DNA of 19,105 bases from positions 1 to 19,105 of the forward strand of contig CALMJN010000384.1 of assembly GCA_937864385.1 (NCBI GenBank), read 5' to 3'. The translations under genes and the position numbers were made by a program. Shown here one piece after another: positions 7,590 through 15,175 of this stretch. Below the pieces are notes generated by a model, which was not told where the DNA came from, searched no databases, and saw nothing but the letters and a program-made list of their open reading frames with translations. The DNA comes from an uncultured Methanosarcinales archaeon. GTDB lineage: Archaea > Halobacteriota > Methanosarcinia > Methanotrichales > Methanotrichaceae. Within the stretch, counting starts at the first letter, position 1, and the number at the start of each line of letters is the position of its first letter.

Positions 7590-7694
7590 ATGGCAAACGA
7601 TATTCCAGGAGTTCCCATTCATCAAACTGCCCCTCTGGCCCCATTAAAGGTTATTGAGATCAAGAAGAAGCGCTGGTGGCAGTTCTGGAGATGA
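7590..7694 (+). CDS. 34-aa cationic Trp-rich small ORF
   Basis: A short frame between the amidotransferase and the membrane protein: a Pro-rich first half (MANDIPGVPIHQTAPLAPLK) then a strongly basic aromatic end with KKKRWWQFWR. Such a tail would favour binding to a membrane or nucleic acid. The Shine-Dalgarno is weak (a GAGAAG about nine bases upstream) and no domain is recognised. The real evidence is only an intact frame with unusual composition in an otherwise non-coding 294-bp gap; chance is quite possible. Confidence 0.3.
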   Translation: MANDIPGVPIHQTAPLAPLKVIEIKKKRWWQFWR

Positions 7695-7778
7695 CCAGAG
7701 GTTTCTGCTCCCTGTTGTGGACAAGAAGATCGACTCGGCTCGAATGAGAAAGAAAAAATGCCGGGCTTATGCTCTAAT

Positions 7779-7786
7779 CTAAATAG
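7779..7786 (+). promoter_or_regulatory. TATA box for leaderless transcript
   Basis: CTAAATAG centred 27.5 bases before the ATG at 7810. This is the distance from an archaeal TATA box to the transcription start, so the message probably begins at or next to the initiation codon. The same octamer at the same distance precedes the gene at 10454. Confidence 0.6.
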
Positions 7787-7809
7787 TTTGGAGAATCAAT
7801 CAGTTCCTC

Positions 7810-8055
7810 ATGCCTGAGGAGATGGAGGCTTCCAGAAGGTTGCTGTATGGGGGAATGGCAGCATGCTTTTTTATTGCCGGGCTAATATTGATCGTGTTTC
7901 TCTTCTGGTTGGTATTCCCGGTGGTAATCGGACTGGGATTATGGATTTTTGCCGGGCTATTTTTAAACCTGGCCATAAAAGGGCGCACATTCGCCGATTG
8001 GAATGCAGAAAAGATCGCCCGGAGAAATATGGCCGGGAAGAAAGAGCAGAACTGA
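7810..8055 (+). CDS. Small membrane protein with two-helix hydrophobic core
   Basis: An 81-aa protein of unknown function. Residues about 12-56 are almost entirely hydrophobic, broken by a Pro-Val-Val-Ile-Gly stretch near 37-41, which suggests a two-helix membrane hairpin. The N-terminus is short and acidic to basic (PEEMEASRR), and the C-terminal 25 residues are soluble and rich in Lys, Arg and Asn. The ATG lacks a Shine-Dalgarno but sits at leaderless distance from the TATA box at 7779. It lies 100 bases before the AbrB-like ORF and could share its transcript. No family is recognised. Confidence 0.65.
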   Translation: MPEEMEASRRLLYGGMAACFFIAGLILIVFLFWLVFPVVIGLGLWIFAGLFLNLAIKGRTFADWNAEKIARRNMAGKKEQN

Positions 8056-8154
8056 TGGCAGGGGCAAGAGAAAATCGCTCTATGGAGGCAGTACCCGGAG
8101 ATCAGGGGAAAGGCTTATTATGAGATCCGCAACCTAGAGACGCCCTGTACCGAG

Positions 8155-8343
8155 ATGACAGATACAAGCCGTCCGATGGTCCTTAAGAGGCAGCTGCTTC
8201 ATTCAGTCAACGGCAGTGGAAAGATAATACTGTCGGAAAAGATGCTCGATGAGGCGGGGCTTTCTCCAGGCATGTTCATCGAGGTAGTGATCAAAAAGGG
8301 CTCGATAACCATTTATCCTTATTTCCAAAAGCAGTCAGATTAG
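8155..8343 (+). CDS. AbrB/SpoVT-like DNA-binding protein
   Basis: A 62-aa protein whose middle, GKIILSEKMLDEAGLSPGMF then IEVVIKKGSITIYP, has the strand-helix-strand pattern of the SpoVT-AbrB swapped-hairpin fold, used by MazE-type antitoxins and by transition-state regulators. It would act as a dimeric DNA-binding protein. The start at 8155 has no clear Shine-Dalgarno; a second Met at codon 8 is possible. Its stop lies 24 bases before the uvrB ATG, so the two are probably co-transcribed and it may regulate that unit. No toxin of the MazF or PIN type is next to it, so antitoxin function is not supported. Confidence 0.65.
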   Translation: MTDTSRPMVLKRQLLHSVNGSGKIILSEKMLDEAGLSPGMFIEVVIKKGSITIYPYFQKQSD

Positions 8344-8367
8344 AGATGATAACAAGGCTGCCACCCC

Positions 8368-10347
8368 ATGACAACAAATACTGATAATTGCTTAGCCACC
8401 CGGGAGAAGTTCCGCCTGATCTCATCTTTTCAGCCCACCGGATCCCAGCCCCAGGCTATAGAGAAGTTGGCCGATGGGCTGGCGGCAAATAACGGGCAAA
8501 AGGATAACTTTCATACCCTCCTGGGCGTGACCGGCTCGGGTAAGACCTACACCGTGGCCAATGTCATTGAGAGGCTACAGCGGCCCACCCTGGTCATAGC
8601 CCACAACAAGACCCTGGCCGCCCAGCTCTATAACGAGTTCAAGGAGTTCTTTCCTGACAGCCGGGTGGAGTATTTCGTCTCCTACTATGATTACTACCAG
8701 CCGGAGTCCTACATCCCCTCCAAGGACCAGTACATAGAAAAGGATGCCCTTATCAACCCCAAGATCGAGCAGATGAGGCTGGCGGCAACTGCATCCCTTC
8801 TCTCCCGGATGGATGTGATCGTGGTCGCCTCCGTCTCCTGCATATATGGCCTGGGCAATCCAGAGAACTTCCAGAAGATGGGCTTTGAGGTCCATTTGGG
8901 GGATCATATCTCCCGCCGGGAGATCCTCTCCAGACTGGTGGATATCCTCTTTGAGAGAAACGACATAGACCTCGCACCCGGACGCTTCCGGGTCAAAGGT
9001 GACACCATAGATCTGGTTCCCGGCTACTTCAACGACATCATCAGGATTGAGCTGTTCGGAGAGGAGATCGACCGCATCTCCGAGGTGGACCGGCAGACGG
9101 GGCAGGTTAAAGAGGAACTGAGGTACTTCTTCATCTATCCGGCCCGGCATTATGTCATTCCGGAGGAGGAGCAGAAAGCGGCTATGGACTCCATCATGGC
9201 TGAGCTGGAAGAGCGACTGCCACAGCTGGGAATGATCGAGGCCCACCGGCTCAAGCAGAGGACGCTGCACGACCTGGAGATGATCTCCGAGACGGGAAGC
9301 TGCAAGGGCATAGAGAACTACTCCCGTCATTTCGACCGCCGCCTGCCGGGCGAGCCTCCATATTGCCTTCTGGACTATTTTCCCGACGACTTCCTCCTGG
9401 TAATAGACGAGAGCCACCAGACCCTGCCCCAGCTTCGGGCCATGTATAATGGCGACCGATCCCGCAAGAAGAGCCTGGTCGACTATGGCTTCCGCCTGCC
9501 CAGCGCCTACGACAACCGTCCTCTTCGCTTTGAGGAGTTCGAAAGGCACATGAAAAATGCCATCTTCGTCTCCGCCACGCCGGGAGACTATGAGCTGGAG
9601 CGCTCGGCTCAGGTGGTAGAGCAGATCATCCGGCCCACCGGCCTCCTCGATCCTCTGGTGGAGATCCGGCCTATAGATGGCCAGGTCAGGGATGTCATGG
9701 CCGAGATCCGCAAGGTGGTGGCCGCGGGAGAGAGAACTCTGGTCACCACGCTGACCAAGCGCCTGGCTGAGGAGCTGACCGACTTCTTAGCCCAGAATGA
9801 TATCCGGGCCCGCTATCTTCACTCCGACATCGATACCCTGGAGCGAACCGAGATCATCCGGGAGCTCCGTCTGGGCCGATTCGATGTATTGGTGGGAATC
9901 AACCTTCTGCGAGAGGGCCTGGATATCCCTGAGGTGGGATTCATAGGCATCCTGGATGCAGATAAAGAGGGCTTTTTGCGGGATGAGAAGAGCCTGATCC
10001 AGACCATAGGCCGCGCCTCCCGCAATGCCAGCTCCCGGGTGGTCCTCTATGCCGACAGCATCACCGGTTCCATAAGGTCGGCGGTGGAAAAGACGGAGCG
10101 GCGCCGGGCTATGCAGATGGCTTACAATCAAAAGCACGGCATTGTGCCCAAGACCATCAAGAAGCCCATCCGGGAGAAGGTGGTGGAGATCGCCGACATC
10201 AGGCATATTCCCAAATCCGACCTGCCCAATGTGATCATAGAGATGGAGGCGGAGATGAGGGCGGCGGCGGAGAGGCTGGAGTTTGAGAGGGCCATACAGC
10301 TGAGGGACAGGATAAAGAGGCTGGAAAAGGAGATGGATCCTTTATAA
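8368..10347 (+). CDS. uvrB: Excinuclease ABC subunit B
   Basis: UvrB is the damage-verifying helicase-like subunit of the bacterial-type nucleotide excision repair complex. UvrA delivers it to lesions and it recruits UvrC for incision. At 659 aa it is full length: Walker A GVTGSGKT at 53-60, the beta-hairpin region YYDYYQPESYIP at about 106-117 that inserts between strands, DESH at 347-350, helicase motifs VSATPGDYE, GINLLREGLDIPEVG and QTIGRASRN, and a C-terminal UVR domain (about 622-659) for contact with UvrC. Only a weak AAGG precedes the ATG, and no TATA box lies in the 24-base gap after the AbrB-like ORF. uvrA and uvrC are not in the window. In archaea this system is found in mesophilic methanogens and haloarchaea and is generally regarded as acquired from bacteria. 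Confidence 0.98.
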   Translation: MTTNTDNCLATREKFRLISSFQPTGSQPQAIEKLADGLAANNGQKDNFHTLLGVTGSGKTYTVANVIERLQRPTLVIAHNKTLAAQLYNEFKEFFPDSRVEYFVSYYDYYQPESYIPSKDQYIEKDALINPKIEQMRLAATASLLSRMDVIVVASVSCIYGLGNPENFQKMGFEVHLGDHISRREILSRLVDILFERNDIDLAPGRFRVKGDTIDLVPGYFNDIIRIELFGEEIDRISEVDRQTGQVKEELRYFFIYPARHYVIPEEEQKAAMDSIMAELEERLPQLGMIEAHRLKQRTLHDLEMISETGSCKGIENYSRHFDRRLPGEPPYCLLDYFPDDFLLVIDESHQTLPQLRAMYNGDRSRKKSLVDYGFRLPSAYDNRPLRFEEFERHMKNAIFVSATPGDYELERSAQVVEQIIRPTGLLDPLVEIRPIDGQVRDVMAEIRKVVAAGERTLVTTLTKRLAEELTDFLAQNDIRARYLHSDIDTLERTEIIRELRLGRFDVLVGINLLREGLDIPEVGFIGILDADKEGFLRDEKSLIQTIGRASRNASSRVVLYADSITGSIRSAVEKTERRRAMQMAYNQKHGIVPKTIKKPIREKVVEIADIRHIPKSDLPNVIIEMEAEMRAAAERLEFERAIQLRDRIKRLEKEMDPL

Positions 10348-10422
10348 ACAGCCACAGGCAAGCGCTATTTTATGTCCACCGGATAGATTTTATTCCCGCT
10401 GTCTTTTACCTTCCCAAAATAT

Positions 10423-10430
10423 CTAAATAG
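10423..10430 (+). promoter_or_regulatory. TATA box for leaderless transcript
   Basis: CTAAATAG centred 27.5 bases upstream of the ATG at 10454, with no Shine-Dalgarno in between, which implies a leaderless message. It lies in the 106-bp gap after uvrB, so the following gene has its own promoter. Confidence 0.6.
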
Positions 10431-10453
10431 CTTAGAATATCATCTATAATAAG

Positions 10454-11437
10454 ATGAATTCCATCCCTTCTCTGCCCTGCACCTCCCAGCATCCCATGTA
10501 CTGCACCAGAGAGGAATTGGCCAGACTGTATAAGAAGAGCAGAAGCCAATTTCCCGCCCAGGCACTGATCAATTCTCCTCATCTTGAAATCAGGGATAAT
10601 GTAAACTGGACCTTTGATCCGTCCAGCATGACCATCTGGAACGACAGGTACTGGAAGGGCTTTTATCCTGCCGATTATGATTTTACGAATATCATCCTGA
10701 TGTACGGTTTTGGCTTTTACAAGAGATTCTGGCCGGACAAAGACGATAAGGGCCTGATCAGGAGCGAGAAGGTAAAAGGGGAGACTCATCCCTTCAACAC
10801 CAGCATCCATGCTGCCAACCAGGCGACAGATATGGATCTCCCGGAAAGGGGAAAGGTGATATACATTAAATACAGCGACTTTCCCTTCAATAACTTCGAT
10901 GATCTTCTCAAGATTGTAGATCGAGATACTGTGCTGGGAGAGGCGTTTGTCTCTCTGCGAAGTCCTGGCCGGGGAATTTCCGTATTTCATTTCGTCCTCT
11001 CCCGAAGGTATTCCACGGATTTCATGACCCAGGCAGACTGTCGGTTCATCTTTCAATTCAAATCAAAAGAGGTGGCATCTGAGGATGCCCTGGGGGTCTG
11101 GGATCTGAAGCTGGTCTCCAATGCGGCCCACACTCCTCCCATATTGCGCCTGGAGTTTTTCCGGGAGGGGAGTCACCTATCCGCCAGAATCATCCGGATT
11201 GGCAGTCTGCCTGATGCCAGCCAGATTAGATCCCTGAGCGAAAAGCAGGTCCAATCCCTGCAGCTGCCGGAGAAAATTGAACGCTGCCTCATTCGAGCCG
11301 CAGGCAGGGACCTGATGCTGGGAATTCTGGAGGAGCCGGACAATCCCCTCTTCCAGGCCGTTCTCGGATCAAGGGGATTTGTCACCAGAGGCAAAGAGGG
11401 ATTGATGCTGCCATATATCCTTAAGCGTGTCCAATGA
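10454..11437 (+). CDS. Hypothetical protein, family not recognised
   Basis: A 327-aa protein I cannot assign. It has no signal peptide or membrane segment and looks like a globular cytoplasmic alpha/beta protein. Its N-terminal half is rich in aromatic residues (NVNWTFDPSSMTIWNDRYWK, then YGFGFYKRFWPDKDD), followed by a GKVIYIKYSDFPFNNFDDLL strand-helix unit and GISVFHFVLSRR. The C-terminal third is more helical and ends in basic residues. Few Cys are present and no obvious metal site or P-loop is visible. Codon use and composition match its neighbours. It has its own TATA box at 10423 and lies 41 bases before the DUF362 membrane protein, which suggests a shared process. The long frame and its promoter support a real gene. 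Confidence 0.8.
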   Translation: MNSIPSLPCTSQHPMYCTREELARLYKKSRSQFPAQALINSPHLEIRDNVNWTFDPSSMTIWNDRYWKGFYPADYDFTNIILMYGFGFYKRFWPDKDDKGLIRSEKVKGETHPFNTSIHAANQATDMDLPERGKVIYIKYSDFPFNNFDDLLKIVDRDTVLGEAFVSLRSPGRGISVFHFVLSRRYSTDFMTQADCRFIFQFKSKEVASEDALGVWDLKLVSNAAHTPPILRLEFFREGSHLSARIIRIGSLPDASQIRSLSEKQVQSLQLPEKIERCLIRAAGRDLMLGILEEPDNPLFQAVLGSRGFVTRGKEGLMLPYILKRVQ

Positions 11438-11444
11438 TAGTTAT

Positions 11445-11452
11445 TATTTAAA
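11445..11452 (+). promoter_or_regulatory. TATA-like element before the DUF362 gene
   Basis: TATTTAAA in the 41-bp gap between the two plus-strand genes. Its distance to the ATG (about 30 bases) would leave only a few leader bases, which conflicts with use of the GAGGTG Shine-Dalgarno at 11468-11473. Either this box is not used and the gene is read from 10423, or both forms of message occur. Confidence 0.35.
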
Positions 11453-11478
11453 GAGATCTAAAAAAAAGAGGTGCCATA

Positions 11479-13941
11479 ATGAGCTTTATCATAGATCCGC
11501 CGCTGCTGCTCTTCTGCGGCCTTGCCATCTACTTTTTAGGCCAGAGGCTTAAATGGAGCAGGCATGCTAAGATAGTGTTGGGATTGGCTGTGGCTCTGGT
11601 ATTCATAGTTTTCAGCGTTCTCTTATATGCGGATATCATCGACTGCGCATTTCCATTCTTCTCGGAATTGAGCGGCTCAAGATTTATGTTCCACAGCGAT
11701 ATCACCGGAATCGAGAAGTCCGAGGTCCCCAAAATCATCGTTCTATTCCTCTTTCTGCTCTACCCCATCTGGATTTTAGCCGGCTACTCCATACCAATGC
11801 TTCTGAAAAAGAGGAGCCGTGTCTCCAAAAAGGTCTTTTCCTATTCCCAGGTCAAGAGCAGGATAGGCGCCGGGCCAGAGAGCACAGAACAGATTGATCG
11901 GGGGAGCCAATCCGAGCCACTTGAAGCCGATTCAGGGGCATACAGCCTTAAGGAGAATGAGAATGCATCTGATTCAGCTAAAGGATCATCCGATTCAGCT
12001 AAAGGATCATCCGATTCAGTTAAAGAGTCATCCTATTCGATAAGAAGAGGGCAAGATACGAGACAGTGCGTCTTTGAGGCCATTGAAGAGCTGGGGGGCA
12101 TCGGCCGCTTCGTCAAGAAGAACGATAAGGTGCTGGTGAAGGTCAATATCTGCGGGGGAGTGCCAGACAAGAAGGGAACATTCACCAGCATTGAAGTGGC
12201 TGATGCTCTGGCCGATCTGATTCTCTCCTCAGGCGGCGAGCCCACTTTTGCCGATGCCGATATGATCTGGGTCAAGTTCTGGCCGGCAGCTAAGGATTCT
12301 GGATATGTGGACTGGGCGGAGAAGAAGGGAGTCAAGCTGGTCAACCTCTCCGAGACGGAGATAGTGAACTTCGATTTCGGCCCGGACAGCGCCCTGGGCA
12401 TAGAGAAGGTATCCAAGCAGCTTATTGATGCCGATGTAATCATCTCTATCCCTGCCATGAAGACCCATCTTCTCACCGGGGTCACCCTGGCTATGAAGAA
12501 TATGTACGGCACATTTCCGGACATAGATAAGGCCAAGTTCCATAAGATGGGAATTGAAGAAACCATTCTGGCGGTCAATTCCGCCTTCACCCCCAATCTG
12601 GTCGTAATCGACGGAAGCGTGGGTGGTGAGGCCGTAGGACCATTATCTGCAACTCCAGTCAACTTCCAGACCATAATTGCCTCCAATGATGTGGTCATGG
12701 CCGACTCCGTGGCCAGCAGGCTGATAGGCTATGATCCCATGGAGATTGTCCATATCAAGATGGCTCAGGAGACCGGCCTGGGAACTGCTTCTTTGGACGG
12801 TATTGTGAAGATCCTCTCCCATCTCCCGTCAGAGGAGACAGACGGCAAATTTGGTGAGAAAGACCGCAAGTGGGGGGAGAAAGATGGCAATTGGGATCGC
12901 CCGGACCCCAAGATCAAGGACTTCTACGAATGGGCTGTAGAGTTGATATTGATGTTTCCCGGCTGGGCCACCCTCTTTAATTTAGGGGCGGACTTCCTGC
13001 TCTATGATACTGCCCGCCTTCCCGTGCTCCGCTATCTGGTACCGACAATTCTCAAGCTCCTGCATGATTTCTTCGATGCCAATTTGAGTGGGATCAAGAG
13101 CACAACGGGAGACATCACCAGAAGGGTGGTAAATGTATGTTTGATCGGCCTGGTAGCCCTTGGATGCGCTATCGGCTACTATCAGGATGGATATATCTGG
13201 AAGTCCAGCCTCCTCTTCGAGCTGAGCTTTCTCCTGGCCATAGCAGTAGCCGCCCTGGCATCGGCCAGGATGAAGACCATTCACACCATAGTGCTTCTGG
13301 CTATATCTTCCCTGGTCTGCTATGTGGTGGAGAGCACCAACATCGGGGCGGGACTTCTTCAATACATCCAGGAAGGAGGCAGATCCGAGGTTACTCTCTT
13401 CACCATATCCGGCTGGATTGTGATGATGGTGGTTATCTTGCAGCTATCCGACTTTCTGGCTGCCTGGCTGAAGGGGCTGGGAATATTCCAGGAGATGAAG
13501 AGCTGGAGGCTGCTGCCATTCCTGGCGGCAGTATCCCTCTTCATCCTTTTCGCCTCCTGGGAGGGCTATCTGGCTGCAAGATACATGCATGTATGGGGCA
13601 TGTATGCGGTCATGGCTGCCCTGGGATTGATCTACTTCTTGAAGCATCCCATAGAGTGGAATGCGTCGCTTGTAGTAGTGAGCGTGGCTGTAGGCGGCTA
13701 CATGGAACTCCTAGGCTGGCTGGCCGGATTCTGGACTTACAAGCCCCTCCATGAGACACTGCCAGTATTCTTTGTCCTCTCCTGGGCCATGAACAGCATG
13801 GCCGTGCATGCTCTGGCCTACATCCTGGGCGTGGACCTGGGAGACAGGGAGAGGAGGCGACTTCTGCCAGAAAAGCGGGAAACCTCTGGGCTGCAAGCAG
13901 TTAATGTCAAGAGGAGATTTGAGCATCGAATCCAAGGATGA
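11479..13941 (+). CDS. Membrane protein with central DUF362 domain
   Basis: An 820-aa protein in three parts. The N-terminus has about three membrane helices (roughly 7-21, 30-52, 83-105) followed by a Lys/Arg-rich turn, placing what follows in the cytoplasm. A Ser/Asp/Glu-rich linker (about 110-185) includes three 7-residue repeats at 165-185. Residues about 190-450 are a DUF362 domain (KVLVKVNICGG near 217-227, PAMKTHLLTGVTLAMKNMYG, VVIDGSVGGEAVGP). A second short repeat at 455-473 leads to about eight more helices from residue 550 to 784, with conserved-looking MELLGWLAGFWTY and SWAMNSMAVHALAY. Many DUF362 proteins carry a ferredoxin-type 4Fe-4S domain; none is seen here. DUF362 function is not established. 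Start supported by GAGGTG five bases before the ATG. The C-terminal module is not recognised; a membrane-bound enzyme or redox carrier is only a guess. Confidence 0.85.
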   Translation: MSFIIDPPLLLFCGLAIYFLGQRLKWSRHAKIVLGLAVALVFIVFSVLLYADIIDCAFPFFSELSGSRFMFHSDITGIEKSEVPKIIVLFLFLLYPIWILAGYSIPMLLKKRSRVSKKVFSYSQVKSRIGAGPESTEQIDRGSQSEPLEADSGAYSLKENENASDSAKGSSDSAKGSSDSVKESSYSIRRGQDTRQCVFEAIEELGGIGRFVKKNDKVLVKVNICGGVPDKKGTFTSIEVADALADLILSSGGEPTFADADMIWVKFWPAAKDSGYVDWAEKKGVKLVNLSETEIVNFDFGPDSALGIEKVSKQLIDADVIISIPAMKTHLLTGVTLAMKNMYGTFPDIDKAKFHKMGIEETILAVNSAFTPNLVVIDGSVGGEAVGPLSATPVNFQTIIASNDVVMADSVASRLIGYDPMEIVHIKMAQETGLGTASLDGIVKILSHLPSEETDGKFGEKDRKWGEKDGNWDRPDPKIKDFYEWAVELILMFPGWATLFNLGADFLLYDTARLPVLRYLVPTILKLLHDFFDANLSGIKSTTGDITRRVVNVCLIGLVALGCAIGYYQDGYIWKSSLLFELSFLLAIAVAALASARMKTIHTIVLLAISSLVCYVVESTNIGAGLLQYIQEGGRSEVTLFTISGWIVMMVVILQLSDFLAAWLKGLGIFQEMKSWRLLPFLAAVSLFILFASWEGYLAARYMHVWGMYAVMAALGLIYFLKHPIEWNASLVVVSVAVGGYMELLGWLAGFWTYKPLHETLPVFFVLSWAMNSMAVHALAYILGVDLGDRERRRLLPEKRETSGLQAVNVKRRFEHRIQG
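11971..12033 (+). repeat. 21-bp tandem repeat, N-terminal linker of DUF362 protein
   Basis: Three head-to-tail 21-bp units (11971-11991, 11992-12012, 12013-12033). The first two are identical; the third has three changes. They encode DSAKGSS, DSAKGSS and DSVKESS. Unit length is a multiple of three, so copy-number changes would keep the frame and only alter linker length. Confidence 0.85.
12841..12900 (+). repeat. Second 21-bp repeat, C-terminal linker of DUF362 protein
   Basis: Degenerate 21-bp units at 12841-12861 and 12862-12882, with a partial third copy to about 12900. They encode DGKFGEK, DRKWGEK and DGNWDR. This array follows the DUF362 domain and is unrelated in sequence to the repeat at 11971, though it has the same period. 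Confidence 0.7.
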
Positions 13942-14109
13942 CCGCCCATTGCCTCGCCCTTTGAGGACAGGCAGAGGACGAACTGCCCACTATTGGCGGC
14001 TCTCCTCCTTGCCAGTTGATCCCGCCCCATGAGGGTCCAGGCTCCGGGCCCATGCTCCTTGGAAGAGTGAACTATGCCGGTTTACTGCATCAGGCAGGGA
14101 TTGCTCTCC
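13942..14109. other. GC-rich gap between convergent genes, no feature recognised
   Basis: This 168-bp stretch separates the convergent DUF362 and DUF357 genes. I see only a weak 5-bp hairpin (GGCAG/CTGCC, 13970-13987) and no T-run, tRNA, RNase P or SRP RNA signature on either strand. Confidence 0.5.
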
Positions 14110-14463
14110 TTAGGTCTTATGCCTCAAGATCCCCTTCTGCAGGCCGATCTCCATCCAGGCCCAGGCCCAGATTACGGCCTCAAAAGCCCTGATCAGGTCA
14201 TCCTTCTCCAGGAAGTACTGGCAGTCCCGGATATAAGCGGAGATGTTCTCCATGAACTCCTCCTCCCCAGAGATATCCTCATAGAGGACCTGGGCTTTGC
14301 TCTGCCATTTGACCGTCTCCGAGAGCAGATCCACCTCCAGCTTGTCTTCCGGAGAGCGGCAGGATAAGCATGGCTTAGGGGGCTCTCCCGCCTCCGCTCT
14401 CCTTTTCACCGCACATCCCTTCTCCATGGGGGGCTCTCTGCCCTCGCCACATCCCGGCGACAT
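14110..14463 (-). CDS. DUF357 protein with Cys-bearing N-terminus
   Basis: A 117-aa protein whose C-terminal two thirds (about 45-113) match the archaeal DUF357 family: a helical region ending in ISAYIRDCQYFLEKDDLIRA and FEAVIWAWAWMEIGL. The function of DUF357 is not known; the fold is a small helical bundle. The N-terminal 45 residues look additional, with Cys5, Cys17 and a CLSC pair (32, 35) among Pro, Gly and Lys, possibly a metal site. The start at 14463 is supported by AAAGGTG nine bases upstream; a Met at codon 13 would lose Cys5 only. It follows hpt on the same strand after 73 bases, so the two may be co-transcribed. Confidence 0.8.
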   Translation of the reverse strand: MSPGCGEGREPPMEKGCAVKRRAEAGEPPKPCLSCRSPEDKLEVDLLSETVKWQSKAQVLYEDISGEEEFMENISAYIRDCQYFLEKDDLIRAFEAVIWAWAWMEIGLQKGILRHKT

Positions 14464-14536
14464 TTCTTTTTCACCTTTTTTTATGCTGTAGCATCTGAGA
14501 TTCGGTAGGATCTATCCATCCTTTCCAGGAATTGAT

Positions 14537-15109
14537 CTAATTCCCATTCTCAGACTCACAGACTCTGGTCACATGGCCTGCTCCCACCTCGACATCGACC
14601 ATGGTCTTGGCTTTATATCCCTGCGCTTTCAGCTTTTCCACGCCCTCTCCTCTCCGGACCACCACCACTATGTCCTTTACAATGGCTCCGGCCAGTCTGA
14701 GGGACTGCAAGACCGCCAGAAGAGTTCCTCCCGTGCTGATGACATCGTCCACCACAATCACCCGATCGCCTTTATTGATTCCGTTTAAGAAGAGCTGGGA
14801 CTTGGAGTATCCCGTCACCTGGCTGACCTCGATCTCGCCGGGCAGGCCGTACTTGCGCTTTCTGACTATCACCATCGGTATATCGCAGATTATGGACAGG
14901 CCGGTGCCGATGGGAATTCCCATGGCCTCTACGGTCACAATTTTGTCCACATCCATATCTGCGATGCGCACAATATGGCCGGTGACCTCCCGGATAAGCT
15001 CCGGCCTGACCTCGGGCACTCCGTCGGTTATGGGATGGATGAAGTAATTGTACTCGCCCCTCTTGAATACAGGGGCCTCCAGCAATGATTTTTTGAGCCT
15101 TTCAAGCAT
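14537..15109 (-). CDS. hpt: Hypoxanthine/guanine phosphoribosyltransferase, archaeal type
   Basis: This enzyme salvages purines by joining hypoxanthine or guanine to PRPP to give IMP or GMP. The 190-aa protein opens MLERLKKSLLEAPVFKRGEY with ITDGVPEVRPEL, as in archaeal Hpt. The PRPP-binding loop VIVVDDVISTGGT is at 117-129, and the pyrophosphate-side motif VEAMGIPIGTGLS is at about 60-72. I use ATG at 15109 because GAGG is seven bases upstream; an in-frame TTG at 15115 is too close to it. Archaeal Hpt resembles adenine and xanthine phosphoribosyltransferases, so base preference is inferred from the family. A possible TATA box is at 15176-15183. Confidence 0.93.
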   Translation of the reverse strand: MLERLKKSLLEAPVFKRGEYNYFIHPITDGVPEVRPELIREVTGHIVRIADMDVDKIVTVEAMGIPIGTGLSIICDIPMVIVRKRKYGLPGEIEVSQVTGYSKSQLFLNGINKGDRVIVVDDVISTGGTLLAVLQSLRLAGAIVKDIVVVVRRGEGVEKLKAQGYKAKTMVDVEVGAGHVTRVCESENGN

Positions 15110-15175
15110 ATTCAAGCCTCAGATCCAATTTCGCTCTGCCATTTTCCTAGCGGTAAGGTTTATGGAAAAGAGACG

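Noticed and set aside
8155..8343. MazE-type antitoxin with toxin partner
   Set aside because: The AbrB-like fold is plausible, but the next gene is uvrB and no MazF, PIN or other toxin family is visible beside it.
8575..9549. Long minus-strand open frame (324 codons) antisense to uvrB
   Set aside because: It lies fully within uvrB, whose protein motifs are complete. The antisense product shows no domain, and its openness follows from the GC-rich codon pattern.
12033..12698. Minus-strand open frame of 221 codons inside the DUF362 gene
   Set aside because: It is the complement of well-conserved DUF362 sequence, with no promoter, ribosome-binding site or domain.
13137..13754. Second plus-strand frame overlapping the DUF362 membrane module
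   Set aside because: The hydrophobic frame continues through it without break. The alternative product is Gly/Arg/His-rich with no pattern, so neither a frameshift nor an overlapping gene is indicated.
13942..14109. Possible structured RNA between convergent genes
   Set aside because: I compared it by eye with RNase P RNA, SRP RNA and tRNA signatures on both strands and found only a 5-bp hairpin. There is no support for an RNA gene.
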